Shown here piece after piece: positions 31,784 to 62,883 of a stretch of DNA of 64,000 nt; within the stretch, counting starts at the first letter, position 1; each line of letters opens with the position of its first letter. The DNA is taken from assembly GCF_963678635.1 (NCBI RefSeq), contig NC_087062.1, positions 9,158,670 to 9,222,669 on the forward strand. The letters run 5' to 3'. The notes beneath the pieces are model-generated. The model did not search any database and was not told where the DNA came from. It saw only the letters and a list, made by a program, of their open reading frames with translations. Origin of the DNA: Symsagittifera roscoffensis. Taxonomy: Eukaryota > Xenacoelomorpha > Acoela > Convolutidae. The translations under genes were made by a program, and so were the position numbers.

Positions 31784-32165
31784 CAGGGGTAGATCTAGGT
31801 TTTTCTCGAGAAGGGGGGGTATTTTCAAAAACGTTTCAGACATTTTGTCGACCTTTCTTATAGGTCGATCATACTGATTTTCCGAGCTCTCCCATAGCAC
31901 TAAAAACCCTGTTTTCGCCAAATTTTCTGCGCCGCAGGCGAAATTTTGAAAAACAGGTTAAAAAAAGTTTTTTAGGCTTTTTATGGAAAGTTTTGGCTTC
32001 CCCCTCAAAACTAGTAGATATTGGTGCCAAAGGCGCCTCAGAACATTTGTTGGGTCTATCACCAAACATGGATATCTCAAAATAGTAGAAAGAAGGGACC
32101 CCTTGGGTCGGCAGGGGTCAAATTCATGAAGGGAGGACATCCGCCACCCCCCTTAATCCGCCCTG
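31784..32165 (+). mobile_element. Non-autonomous hAT-type element with perfect 8-bp target duplication
   Basis: 382 bp from CAGGGGTAGATCTAGG to TTAATCCGCCCTG, flanked by AGTCACAT on both sides (31776-31783, 32166-32173). The interior shows family landmarks: CTCGAGAAGGGGGGG, GAGCTCTCCCATAGCAC, GCGCCGCAGGCG, GGTGCCAAAGGCGCC and CTTGGGTCGGCAGGGGTC. Confidence 0.92.
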
Positions 32166-32306
32166 AGTCACATTCTTTGATTAATTTTCCGGTCAGTTAA
32201 ACTCATATTAGCTTTTTGATAAAAATTATAAGGGTTTTATGCTTCAGTAATAGGTTTTCTACAGATAAAGAACATAAAACAAAACTTAAAACCCATGTAC
32301 TAGAAT

Positions 32307-33517
32307 CAGGGACGGATCTAGGATTTTCTTGAGGGGGGGGGGCGGATTGAGTAAAGTTTTGACGAAAACAATGATTTATTCACAATAAGAAAATGAACAA
32401 AACTAAACAAAATTGAGTCTTCGATTTTTCGCGGCAAATCCGCCGATGACCTCTTCCGCTGATTTCTTCATCTTTGTATATGTAAATTAGCGCCAAGTTT
32501 GAGAGTCGGTCCTCCTTCATGTTGGAGCGGAGGTAACTTTTTAGTAGTTTCATGCTCGAAAAAGAGCGCTCAGCAGTGCATACCGTCACTGGGAGGGTAG
32601 CACCAATCTGGAGCAAAGTAAAAATTACTGGCATTGTGAATCTCTGCTGAGCCCCCCCCCCCCGCTTTCTTTATTTCTTCCAAGCAGAAGCGACAGTAGA
32701 GTCCCTCTTGGATCATGGAGTAGGTCAGGAACTGATATCTTTCCAGGTGCTGGGGGCCAAGAGTTCGCTTTTCTTGTTTTCCTTGTTTCGTCACAAGTTT
32801 GTATGGCCAGACTTGCAGTGGGGGTTTCTTGGGGTTGTCCAGCAGTGCAAACTTGATGTCCCTGTCCATGTCCAGTGAGCTGAAGTTGCAGACGCCGACG
32901 TCAATGTAGGATGGAGATTGTAGAGCTTGCTCAGAGAGCGGAGATATAGAACTAACTGATGAAAGAGATTCATCTTTAATGGTGGCTAAAGGAGCCAATG
33001 GCTCTAAGAGCCTTAAAGGTCCAGGTATGGGCGTCTCAGGAGTGGATGATCCAGGTTAATCAGGCTCAGGAATGGTTGCAGTGGATGAAGGTGGCAACTT
33101 CTTGGGTCCACTGGTGAAGAAAGCCTGGAGCGTCTTGAAGCCAGAAGCCTTGGAGTCCTTGGGAGCAGTCCGTTTTGACATCTGGAAGGTTGAAGTTGAA
33201 GTCCAGGGTCCAGTCCAGAGTGCAATGTGAAGTCCAGCGAAGAAGACTTTAGAATGAGCTAGGTAGTTTTGAACGGGGTATATAAACTGCGAATGAGGCA
33301 GGTTGACAGGTACCTGTTAGCAGGTACCTGCCTCGAGTCAAAAAATGAGTCCAATTTTCACACCTTGAATTTTCACACCTCAAAATTTTCTTTGATATAA
33401 ATGCCAAAGACACCGGCGCCCTTCGGAAAAAAATTAAGTAAATTGGGACCCTTTGGTATTTTTTAGGGTCAAATTCCTGAGGGGGGGCGTCCACCCCCCC
33501 CCCTAAATCCGCCCCTG
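32307..33517 (+). mobile_element. hAT transposon with internal deletion, retains transposase ends
   Basis: 1211 bp from CAGGGACGGATCTAGG to TAAATCCGCCCCTG, flanked by a perfect 8-bp duplication ACTAGAAT (32299-32306, 33518-33525). Inside, on the minus strand, are the N-terminal and C-terminal parts of a hAT transposase joined at a C run (32652-32664). The shared ends link this parent to the short non-autonomous copies in the window. Confidence 0.93.
32380..33181 (-). pseudogene. hAT transposase remnant (ZMYM1-like type), internally deleted
   Basis: The start at 33181 reads MSKRTAPKDSKASGFKTLQ, with an in-frame TAA near 33058. Further on is LQVWPYKLVTKQGK ... YQFLTYSMIQEGLYCRFC, matching the TTF-type zinc-finger N-terminus of such transposases. 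After the C run, in another frame, the C-terminal dimerisation domain appears: TLPVTVCTAERSFSSMKLLK, then SYLRSNMKEDRLSNLALI, ending near 32380. The catalytic middle is absent, so it is inactive. The assignment to the ZMYM1-like hAT branch rests on the dimerisation motif. Confidence 0.88.
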
Positions 33518-35085
33518 ACTAGAATCATTAACGTTACGCTCAAGTTTTTGGCATCAAAAAATCAACAGGTGTTGAAATTGAGCCCTTAAGTTTAATTGAG
33601 ATATATCCAATGCGGTCATTCAAGGGAAAACCGTTTGCATCAAAACTCCAATCAGGATTTCAAAAGGTTCAATTGCAATATATTAATAGAAGGTTGAACG
33701 CGAGCTCAATTGTGACTAATTTTAAAAAGATATTTTGCCTCTGATTATTTTTGTAAGTTCGGGGGGTTTGAAAGTTTCCAAATTGGCCCTGATCTGGACT
33801 AAATTATGCGCGCTTTGAAGAATTTATTTATTTTGCTGAGAGCGTAGCGCGAATTATTTATGCGTGGGAAATTATGCCGCGCAACAAAATCGTTCCAATT
33901 TCAATTGAGGGTAGCAAATCAGATCGGTCGTATGACTCAATACTTCATGCTTTGATATTGTTTAAAATTTATAGTCTTTCAATGTTTTCTTTTGCCAAAA
34001 ATTATTCGATATGAATTAAGGGACAGTCGGAACATTCAGGGTTTTGCCCTGATATACGAGCAGTCTGGTTGTTCCGACCTTCGGAGAAAACGGAGTTTTT
34101 ACGCTCGGTGTGATTTTTTTTCTTCAGTCATTTTTCGCCAATCGAAATAATAGTTTTCAACAAAGTTTTTATACCCCATTAAAGATACTGACCTTCTGAT
34201 TTCAAATTTTTAAAAATGATTTACCTCCGATTATTTTTGTAAAGTTCTGAGGTTTGAAAAATTCCAAATTGACTATGTTCTGGGCTAAATTATGCGCGTT
34301 TTGAAGAATTTATTCATAATTCTGATAGCGTAACGCAAATTATTTATGCGTGGAGATTTATCCCGCACAACAAAATTGTTCCAGTTTGAGTTGAGACTCG
34401 CTAAAGAGATCGGTCGTATTAAATTTGTAAGAATCACATAGTTTTTAAATTTTTTTTCACAAAATCTATTCGATATGAATTAAGGGATATTCAGAACATA
34501 CAGGGCTTTGCCTTGATATACGAGCAGTCTTGTTCTCCGGATGTTTGAAAAAAAACGGAATATTTATGGTCGGTGGGGTTTTTTTCTTCAGTAATTTTTC
34601 ACCGATCGAAATAAAAGTTTTCAACAAAAAATTTTCATACTCTATTGAAGATATCGACTTCTTGAGTTCAAATTTAGAAAAATATTTTACCTACAATTAT
34701 TGAAGTGGGGTTTTTTTCTTCAGTAATTTTTCACCGATCGAAATAAAAGTTTTCAACAAAAAATTTTCATACTCTATTGAAGATATCGACTTCTTGAGTT
34801 CAAATTTAGAAAAATATTTTAACTACAATTATTTTTTGTACGGTTCTGAAAGGTTGAAAATTGCCGAATTGGCCATGTTCTGGAATAAATAATGCGCGTT
34901 TTGAAGAGTTCACATAGGATATTTTAGTGCTTCTAAAAAATCAAATTGAAATTAGTTCGAAAACATCTTGAAGGACAATCAGGTTTTTTGTTTTTAAAAC
35001 GACCCAAGCAATTATGTTCTAATTCTGGTTTTTGGCGTTTTGAACAGTTGGCTCGCAACTCCAAGATCAAGTTCTTTGTTTTATG
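33518..35085. other. Diverged tandem repeat block and flanks
   Basis: Holds the right target duplication of the hAT element, then the repeat block at 33725-34900. No gene seen. Confidence 0.55.
33725..34900 (+). repeat. Diverged tandem repeat, period about 480 bp, with nested 132-bp duplication
   Basis: Ordered blocks recur: TGATTATTTTTGTAAGTTC at about 33742, its relative at about 34228 and a third start near 34828; AAATTATGCGCG; ATTATTTATGCGTGG; GAGATCGGTCGTAT; ATTCGATATGAATTAAGGGA. Inside the second unit a 132-bp stretch is repeated almost exactly (34573-34704, 34705-34836), starting GTGGGGTTTTTTTCTTCAGT. Related fragments occur near 2040, 7880, 9480 and 30225. Confidence 0.75.
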
Positions 35086-35318
35086 CAGGTGCATATTCAG
35101 GGGGAAAGGCGGGCGATGTCCCCCTTTGTACTAGTTTGAAACATCCATTGTTGGTGACGGACGCTAAAATTTTTCTAGAGGCGCTTTCTGTGCCAATTTA
35201 TACTAACTTTGAGGAGGAGCGCGCCAAAAAAACGTAATTTTTTAAATCAAATTTTTCCAAAAAGTGCCCACAAACGCCCCCCCCCCCCCCCCTCGAGAAA
35301 ATCCTAGATCCGCCACTG
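35086..35318 (-). mobile_element. hAT-type derivative
   Basis: The right end CTCGAGAAAATCCTAGATCC then GCCACTG, and the interior words TTGGTGACGGACGCTAAAAT, GGCGC and GAGCGCGCC, follow the family in the same orientation as 6486-6930. The left end is degraded (CAGGTGCATATTCAGG) and no target duplication was found. Confidence 0.65.
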
Positions 35319-35999
35319 TGTCTGTGTTCAAGGAAGTTGATTTTGGTCTACAATGGTGGTTGATGTACAAATTGCAGTAGTTTTCGAAAGATTCGAGTGA
35401 CGAAACAAATTATCGAGAAAAGTTTTCAAAAAAAAAAAACGATTTTTATTCAGCTTGAGCGATCATAGTTTCAAGGGAAGCGAGATATCACAAAGTTGGG
35501 ACTCTACAGACCTAAATACAAAATTTGTTCTGAACTGGTAAATAACTGAAATTAAATACTTGTTTTGAACTGGTTCCAATACCATCATACCACAAGCTGT
35601 AGGGTTTGTTAGAACTTTTTTCAATGCTTGGTTTTATGTTTAAACGGCAATTTCTCTCCATTAGATGACAAAATGTGAGACAAATTAGATGCCAAATAAA
35701 TGAAAATTATGTGCACAGAATCTATAGAGTCAGAATCGTTGAAAACGCTTGATGATAAATTGAGCGCGTTTCATTCGGTGTCACTTGAGGTCAAAATTAG
35801 CAGAAAACGAAATAAAGTCTGTGAAGATACAACAAATTTGGTGTTTTATTTTCGAAGTTTTCTCAAATTGGTATCTGTTCATTTATCTGCAATCTACTAA
35901 TTCTGTACTCGGTCAGTTATATTTGATTTGGCCTGGATTATTTTCGCTTACTTTCGGGATTTTTTTCATAGTTCTTTGAGATTTTTGAATACTCACTGC
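35319..35999. other. Non-coding stretch
   Basis: No supported gene or repeat. Open frames near 35700-35980 have no recognisable content. Confidence 0.45.
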
Positions 36000-36330
36000 C
36001 AGTAGCGGATTAAGGGGGGGGGGGGAGGGGGCGGACGCTTCTTTTCCCTCAGGGATTCGACCCCTGCCGACTCAAAGGGTTTCCTCTTTACACTATTTTA
36101 AGATATCCATTTTTGGCTGACTGACACTAAAATTGTCTATGGGCGCCTTAGGCGCCAATATATACTAGTTTTGAGGGAGGAGCGCGCGCCGAAAAAACGC
36201 AATTTTTTTGGTCAACATTTTTCAAGCGCAGAAAAATTGGCCAAAACTAAAACTTTTTAGTGCTATGGGAGAGCTCGAAAAATCAATTTGGTCGGCCCAA
36301 AAAATGTACAAAAGGGGGGATTTTTCAATA
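36000..36330 (-). mobile_element. hAT-type derivative, one end lost
   Basis: Starts CAGTAGCGGATTAAGG with a G run, then GATTCGACCCCTGCCGAC, GGCGCCTTAGGCGCC and GAGCGCGCGCCG. Similarity fades near GGATTTTTCAATAAATG (about 36330) without the second terminal repeat. Confidence 0.7.
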
Positions 36331-36710
36331 AATGAAATCGCACCGCTTTGAAGAGCTGCTCTATTTTATATCGTACGCAAATGGGAATCTATTGCAAGGA
36401 TTAGCGTAATTAAACACTTATTAACTCCTTCAGTTTTATCAGAAGAATCCTGTAGTTTAGTTTATTGTCTAATTACGGTGCTTAGTTGCAACTAAAAACC
36501 TACAGATGGGATGATCTACTGTGTTTTTCAGAGGTGGAAAAATCATCCTCATCAGATTGGTTTTTAGTTACTTCATTTTTTACAACCACTTGTCAAAAGT
36601 TTTTGTAATAAAGCGTCTACGAGCTTAAAACAATCAAAACCAATCATTGTTATATACACATTCATAAAACATGAATGCATAGTTTGATATGCGTTTTAAT
36701 AGTTGTGAAA
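36331..36710 (+). other. Upstream region of the FAM184-like gene
   Basis: AT-rich DNA before the first coding ATG. A TATATACA word near 36650 is a possible core promoter element, but nothing distinguishes it from AT-rich background. No other gene. Confidence 0.3.
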
Positions 36711-56634
<19,924 letters not shown>

Positions 56635-56640
56635 CCTCTG

Positions 56641-56664
56641 ACAACACACACACACACACACACA
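56641..56664. repeat. (CA)n microsatellite in presumed FAM184 3' UTR
   Basis: About 11 CA units starting 7 nt after the FAM184 stop. Confidence 0.9.
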
Positions 56665-56901
56665 CCAATACGCTTCAACTCTATTTTGAACCCTTGTATC
56701 GTTTGAATCACACATTTCAATTGTTGTTTTTTCTCTTTTTACACTGCTTCTAGTATTCTATTTAAATTGAATTGTCAAAGCTTTTGTCTCATCTAGAAAC
56801 ACACAAGCGCTGATCTAGGATGTTCTCAATGAGTGTCAGGGGAATAAATCCGAAAACAAACTTGAAAATTTCGTCAAACTTTTTTTATGATTAGGTCAAC
56901 T

Positions 56902-57290
56902 CATGGCGGATCTATGATTTTCTCGAGGAGGGGTGGGAGATCATTTTTTTAGGTTGACCACATTGAGTTTTTGAGCTGAGCGCTCTCAGAACACTAGCAA
57001 AGAGTATTTTGACAAAATGCTTTTGCGCTGCCAAAAACGTTTTGTCAATTTTTGAAAAAAAAATTGAAAAAAAAACAAATCAAAACAGACGTTTTTGGGC
57101 ACTTTTTGGAAAACTTTGACAAAAAAACACGTTTTTTGGCGCGCGCTCCCCCTCAAAATTAGTATATATTAGCGCCAAAGGCGCCTTTAGAAAAAGTTTT
57201 ATGGTCGGTCAGCCAAAAATGGATCTTTTAAAAAGTACCAAAGGGGGGAAGTTTTGGGTCGGTAGAGGGTTGAATCGCTGAGGGTGGAGG
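56902..57290 (+). mobile_element. hAT-type derivative, with a second truncated copy just upstream
   Basis: Starts CATGGCGGATCTATG and continues GATTTTCTCGAGGAGGGG. It has the family interior: TTGGCGCGCGCTCCCCCTC, TATATTAGCGCCAAAGGCGC and GGTCGGTCAGCCAAAAATGG. The right end is mutated beyond recognition. A shorter fragment at about 56812-56880 reads CGCTGATCTAGGATGTTCTC. Confidence 0.75.
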
Positions 57291-57589
57291 CATAGGCGCC
57301 ACCAAAATCATCCCGTGTCAACAGAAAATTTTTTGCAAGGCAATCGACTCATTATACTGCCCCTATTTGTGCAAAGTCTTTTCACAGCAGGCAGATTTGT
57401 GACAAAAACAGATAAGAATGAAGTTGTGGCATTTTTGGAAGCTTTTGACCCAAAAGAAGGATTTATTTTTACAAAGAAAAAGGAATTGTACATATAAGCT
57501 TGTTTTTTTTGCGCCGTTTCATGTACTGGAAATTTGATTTGCATTGAAATGTGATGGTAAAACAAAACAAACATCCTCAAAATTTTAAA

Positions 57590-58990
57590 AATTTAACATT
57601 TGAGCAGCCAATGAAAAATGAATCTTTGATTATAGCAAGGAACTAGTTGGAAAAAATTAAATGGACGAAAATTATAGGAAACTGAAAAACTACTAAATTT
57701 TTTGAGTTTCTTGAAAAAATAAGTAGTCTCAAAGCTTTTTGACTTTCCAGAGTCTGTTATGATAAAACTGGTCGTAATTGAGAAAAATGTACATATGAGG
57801 TACTAATTTATTCCACAGGAAAACCAAAATTCAAATCCGTTTACGACCAAAACCATTGAATCGAATATTTTGCGCGTTGGGTGATATAATTTATATTAAG
57901 CGAATGGCTATGGATTAAATTTTGAAAAAAGTTTAAAATAAAACCTCCAAATTATTAATTCGACATGAACATTTTCGAAGACTCTTTTTCCTAGAGTAAC
58001 CACACAACTTCAATAGGCGTAGCTTCAATTCGTTCTTAAAAAAAATAAAAGAAATTGAAAAACAATGTGATCTGATTGAATCAACTAGAACTTGTATCAA
58101 TAAGAAACAGCAGTCTAAACTATTCGATTCGATGTTTTTTTGGTTTCATTTATCTTAAATGTAACTTTGACGGCATTTTTAAATGTCTGAAAAAAAATAT
58201 TCGAAACTGAAACAAATCTTGTGCATGGAAGTGAATGAAACTCAAGGATGTACCGAGAGCTGTTCGAATTGACTCAATTATTGACTTTCATTTAAAACTT
58301 ATCAGAAAAATTAATATATGCCAACACGCGAGGCTAAGTGATATTGATAGCTGCATCTTGTACTGCTAGGCGAGAGGAGACAGCGCATCAATGTTTGATT
58401 TTATCAAAAATGTTTTGTATGCATTAAGGATATCATCGATAGTGTAGACAAAAATATTACTATTTTTTAGAAAATGATCTTTCTATTTCTGATAGTTTCT
58501 CATTAACTGATTAAGTCATATCATCTTCATAGTAAATTCTAATCTCAGAAAATAACAACCAAAACTTCAACTGCTTGAAGTGAAAACGATTTGAAATTTC
58601 AAAACAAGCCACAATGAGACGCCACCAGTACAAACGCAATATTAGCATCAAATCGCTCGCCTCAATTGATTTGGATTTAATTGATCCTGACTAATTTACT
58701 GCTATGAATATTTAAAAATGCAGCGAAATTTTCAAACTATCATACTGTTTTGAGAATTGACGGCAGATGACTAACTTTCTGTTCCGACTACTAAAAGCTG
58801 AAATTATTTTGTCTTCGGGTGTGTTTTAGTTTCATTATTAGTTTTTTTCTTCGCAAAAATGGGTACCAAAAACAATAATCAGAATAGGTCGAGTGATTTA
58901 TCCCACCACTTGCGATACAAAATAAAAAATCAAAAATTAAAAAATGGTAAGTTTTACGAAAAAGTGAAAAAAATTAACGAATTTTATTGA
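57590..58990 (+). repeat. Old direct duplication, left copy
   Basis: Shares ordered blocks with 60030-60990: AACTAGTTGGAAAAAATTAA, CTCAAAGCTTTTTGACTTTC, TTATGATAAAACTGGTCGTA, TTCTATTTCTGATAGTTTCTC, CAACTGCTTGAAGTGAAAACG, CATCAAATCGCTCGCCTC and ATTTGGATTT. Strongly diverged. No coding sequence. Confidence 0.7.
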
Positions 58991-60029
58991 AAAATCATAG
59001 GCCAGAAACCTTTTTTTGAAAAATTGATTGCAATTGTTATAGCAATCAATGATCTAAAACATAGGAAGGACGTGGGCTGTACAAACTTCATTCATAGACA
59101 AAACAAGTTTGGTCAAGAAATGGCCGGGCAACCTGAATCACCTTAAGAAACAATTGGCTATAAAAATCAGCAGGAATTTTTGCTAACAACTAAGATCAAA
59201 AAAAAAGAAAACAATTGAGAAAGAAACAATAAAATGAATGCTAAAACTTAAGAGAATTTCACCAAAAAAACTTGCAGAAAATCTATAAAAAAATTCTGAA
59301 AACTCATAAACAGAACCCAATTACATCAAACTTATTGAAATGAACTTGATAAGCAACGTTAAGAGAACTGGGTTAAAAAAACTCAGCCAGTGAAACCACA
59401 CTTATGAACCTCGTGAGACACTTGCCACATATCTTTTTTGAGAAAATAGTGTTGTGCAAAACAATGTTCGAAATTTAAGTTTTTTGAAAAAATTTTGACT
59501 CATAAAAAATACGCTCTGCCATGAATTTGAATCCATTTCAAACAAAACTGCTCAAATCTAAACATACCGACACATTAAAACTAAATTTATTTCCACAAAA
59601 ACTCTAACAGAAATTTTTAGCGTAAGCAAAAAGCAGAAAACCATGAATTATAATCACCCGCTTTGGAACCAAAAAAGTACTGAAAAAATTTACCAAAAGA
59701 TTACATAAAACACCCGGCCAGTAAGCCGTTAAATAAAGGACGAAATCATTAAGCCGACAGAAAAACCAATTATATCTGAACATGTCGCGCTATCCAGAGA
59801 AGAGCACAAAAATTATGTTTCCCTAGCAAAGACTCAAAATTAAGTCTTTTAGACGATAAAATATAAGCCTAAATCAATTGGGCAGAATGAAGTTTATCAG
59901 CAAAAAAAAAGAAAATTTACGAAGTCAAGGGTATAAAATACAAACAGCAGAAGTATATTAAAACGCTGAAAGCAACTAGAATGTAAATTGCGTAAGTAAA
60001 AAAATTAACTCCAGGATCTCATAATTTTT
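58991..60029. other. Non-coding AT-rich stretch
   Basis: No gene seen. Contains AAGCCG words near 59720-59760 like those at 54.2-54.6 kb. Confidence 0.5.
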
Positions 60030-60990
60030 AAAATTTCAACATGTGAGTTACTAATGATCATAAGTAATGTTCGATCGAATAAACAAAGCCAACAGAAAAC
60101 TAGTTGGAAAAAAATTAACAAAATAAAAGATCCAGGAAGCCGAAAACAAATATTTTTTTAATTTGAACTTCTTCCCGAAAAAATCTAGACTCAAAGCTTT
60201 TTCATTTTCAATGTACGTTATGATAAAACTGACCATAATTGATCAATTAAAAAGTCAAATCGCAATTCGTTCATTAAATTACAAATACCTTAATTCTAAA
60301 AAACAGTACAAGCAGGATCATTTCATTAGAACTGGAAAAAAGTCTATTTATATCTAAGCTGCATTCTAAACAATTCAAGTTGATTATTATTTTTTTGGGT
60401 TTCGTTTATTATTTAATGGTAATAATTTTGACAGAATTAATTTTATCAGCCAGATCTTGTAATGCTAGGCGCGATGAGAGAGCGCAATTCAGTGCATTTT
60501 ACTTATAAGGTTATGTATGTAATAGGTTATCACCTATAGTGTAGGCGGAATTAGCATAGTATTTTGAGATTTTGGTCATTCTATTTCTGATAATTATTCA
60601 CTGAAACTAGTTTCATTAACTGAGTAAATCCATACTCTTCATGCTAAAGTCTAATTTGAGAAATTTACGGAATCGTCTTCGACTGCTTGAAGTAACAACG
60701 GTTTGTTCTCGAAAGAAACCACAATGTCACATGGCCAGCGCAAATGAAAAACTTGCATCAAATAGCTTACCTCGATTCATTTGGATTTGATCGATTCTGA
60801 CTAACTCACTTCTAACGCGTTGTTTGTGCGCAGTTTTTGTTTTCAAATGCTCTTAATTTTTGCAGAACTGACCACAGGTGATTATCTTCATGTTCCCACC
60901 ACTGAACTTTGTCTTCGCGTATTTTACTTTTTATTATAACTATTTTTCCATGCAAAATCAAGTACAACAAAAAATCATCAGAATTTTTTG
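60030..60990 (+). repeat. Old direct duplication, right copy
   Basis: Partner of 57590-58990, with about 2.4 kb between corresponding blocks. It is shorter through several deletions. Confidence 0.7.
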
Positions 60991-61354
60991 AAGCCCTTTA
61001 ATTGCAATTTCAAAAACATCAGAAAAATTTTCAAACTAATTTCTCAGTGTTGAGATAAACGTTTTGAAGTTTTTGCAAACTGTAACTTTGATCGAGTAAA
61101 ACGACCGAGTAAGTTTTATAATAGAAAAGTTTTTTAAGCCGTAAAGAACATCGTTTCACTTGAAGCAAACGAATTTAGTGCTTTCTTGTCTAGCGCTTCA
61201 ATCTGCAAAAAATATATGGAATTGTTTTTGTTGTTATTCAATTTTGCTCAGCTTACTAACCTTCTAAGGTTATTTCTGAGCCCATCATTACAAAATGAAC
61301 GAAGACGCCTAATTATTTAAAGACATCACTTTGAGCTGTTAAAAACGGTTCAGT
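60991..61354. other. Non-coding stretch
   Basis: No gene seen. Ends with GGTTCAGT (61347-61354), the left target duplication of the next element. Confidence 0.5.
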
Positions 61355-61743
61355 AAAGGGTGGATTTAGGAGGGGGTGGACGCCCCCCCCCCCCTCAGGG
61401 ATTCTAACCCCTGACGACCCAAAGGGTTACCCCTTTGTACTATTTTGAGATATCCATATTTGGTGACGGTCCCCAAAAATTTTCTAAGGGTGCCAATATA
61501 TACTAAAAACGCAATTTTTTGGTCAAAATTTTCCAAAAAGTGCCTAAAAACGCTGTTTTTGGCCTCTTTTTCAAAATTTTGCCTGCGGCCTAGAAAGTTT
61601 GACCAAAACAGGGTCTGTCTAATGCTTTGGAACAGCTCGGAAAATCAATTTGGTCGACCTCAAAAAAAGGGCAGACAAAGTTTTCGAAAACTTTTTGAAA
61701 ATCCGCCCCCCCCCCCCTCGAGAAAATCCTATGTCCGCCCCTG
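61355..61743 (-). mobile_element. Non-autonomous hAT-type element with perfect 8-bp target duplication
   Basis: 389 bp from AAAGGGTGGATTTAGG to ATGTCCGCCCCTG, flanked by GGTTCAGT on both sides (61347-61354, 61744-61751). The first bases have drifted from CAGGGG. It shows the G/C runs and GATTCTAACCCCTGACGAC of the family. Confidence 0.9.
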
Positions 61744-61872
61744 GGTTCAGTGATCCAGTCAGACCAATTTTTACATGAAAAAATTATGCTCTATTTGATG
61801 ACGATTGCAAATCACAATCCTAAAAATATTCTGCCAGCTCAAAAACCTCCAACCAAAAAAAAAGTAAATTGT

Positions 61873-62428
61873 TCAAACGTTTGAATCGTTATTATCATCA
61901 TTTAAGTCAGCCTGTATTGAGTCCATGTCCGACAAATCTTCTCCAAAAATATCTCCCAGTTCTCCTGCAACTCTTTCATCCTCCAAAACATCAGCTTCCT
62001 GCTCGAATTCAACAGCAGCCCCCCTAGCAAAGGAAGCCTTCTCAAAAAAACCTTTGGTCAGAGACGGTGACCTGGATTCATTCAACAATCGCACATTCTC
62101 TCTGTCAAATGCTACCCCTTTATGCACAGTTCCCTCGTTGTCTAAGGCGAAGTTGAAGTCACACGCAGTTGAATTGAGAGCCAATGAGATCATCTCGTCA
62201 ATGTTCTCCTCTGTCACAATATTCGCAAGTCTCTCGCTTTTGACGTGAATGAGTTGCGAGATGTAGTTCTCTTTCTCCATCAGTTGTTTCCATCTACGCA
62301 CTTTCTCAGATCGAGAGCTGAGCTCCGATTGGATGAATTTGTCTCGTTCCGTTTTTAATTCTGAATTCCACTCTTCGTTTAAATTCTCAGCTGAACTCCC
62401 AAACCAGTTCTCTTTAGCATCGGATGCA
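61873..62428 (-). CDS. MRPS26: Mitochondrial ribosomal protein S26 (mS26), last exon
   Basis: Minus strand, acceptor TTTATGTTTTAG at 62429-62430, stop at 61873-61875, about 185 codons. It contains LNEEWNSELKTERDKFIQSE, a helical charged stretch, then ERLANIVTEENIDEMISLAL and CDFNFALDNEGTVHKG. The last two match the conserved C-terminal block of mS26, a small-subunit protein of the mitochondrial ribosome. After VHKG comes an extra tail of about 80 residues rich in Glu and Asp (EFEQEADVLEDE, DLNDDNND) that human mS26 lacks. The N-terminus and mitochondrial targeting signal must lie upstream, toward higher coordinates. Confidence 0.85.
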
Positions 62429-62517
62429 CTAAAACATAAATCCACGAATTAACGAGTAGTCGACCTTCATAATTCGCAAACCTGTGCACGTAATTCGCAA
62501 AGAAGCAATTCGCAAAC

Positions 62518-62614
62518 CTGTGCACGTAGCTGAATTCTTCAGCACACTGTATTCATATTCATCAAAAAGAGCTAATTGCTGCGCAAGTAGAACAGAATAA
62601 TCTGACCACAATGA
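62518..62614 (-). CDS. MRPS26: Probable preceding exon of MRPS26
   Basis: Minus strand: acceptor CAATTAAG, then SLWSDYSVLLAQQLALFDEY and EYSVLKNSATCT, with donor ACAG/GTTTGC in phase 1. The pattern resembles the helix before the conserved block in other mS26 proteins. Phase fits the next exon if its acceptor is AAAG before AGAACTGG (14 nt inside the exon as drawn); the other acceptor would not match. The intron would be only about 100 nt. Confidence 0.45.
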
Positions 62615-62702
62615 CTTAATTGAAAAAACTAAAAGGGAATGAATTTTAAAAAGTCAAAAAAATTCATATATGCTTGGGGTGGTTTTTAACTATCCTTGGG
62701 GT

Positions 62703-62803
62703 TCCAAAAATAGCCCATGTGGGGGATCGAACCCAGGATCTTCGTAAGCCCCGCGGGGCGCGCACACCATTATACTAACCTGACGCTACAGTCCCTCCGA
62801 AAC
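62703..62803 (-). other. tRNA-like SINE head, minus strand
   Basis: Minus strand: GTAGCGTCAGGTTAGTATAA then TGGTG (A box), and later CTGGGTTCGATCCCCCAC (B box). The stems pair poorly, so it is not a working tRNA. Confidence 0.5.
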
Positions 62804-62883
62804 AAGGCTAACTAAATCGCTAGTTTACTACGTGATTTATTCAGTGGCAAATTATATCACAATACTACAGTTTAGATAGCCTC

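Noticed and set aside
62703-62803. Functional tRNA gene
   Set aside because: A and B boxes are present but acceptor and T stems do not pair, so a tRNA-derived repeat is more likely; the same holds for 54800 and 63580.
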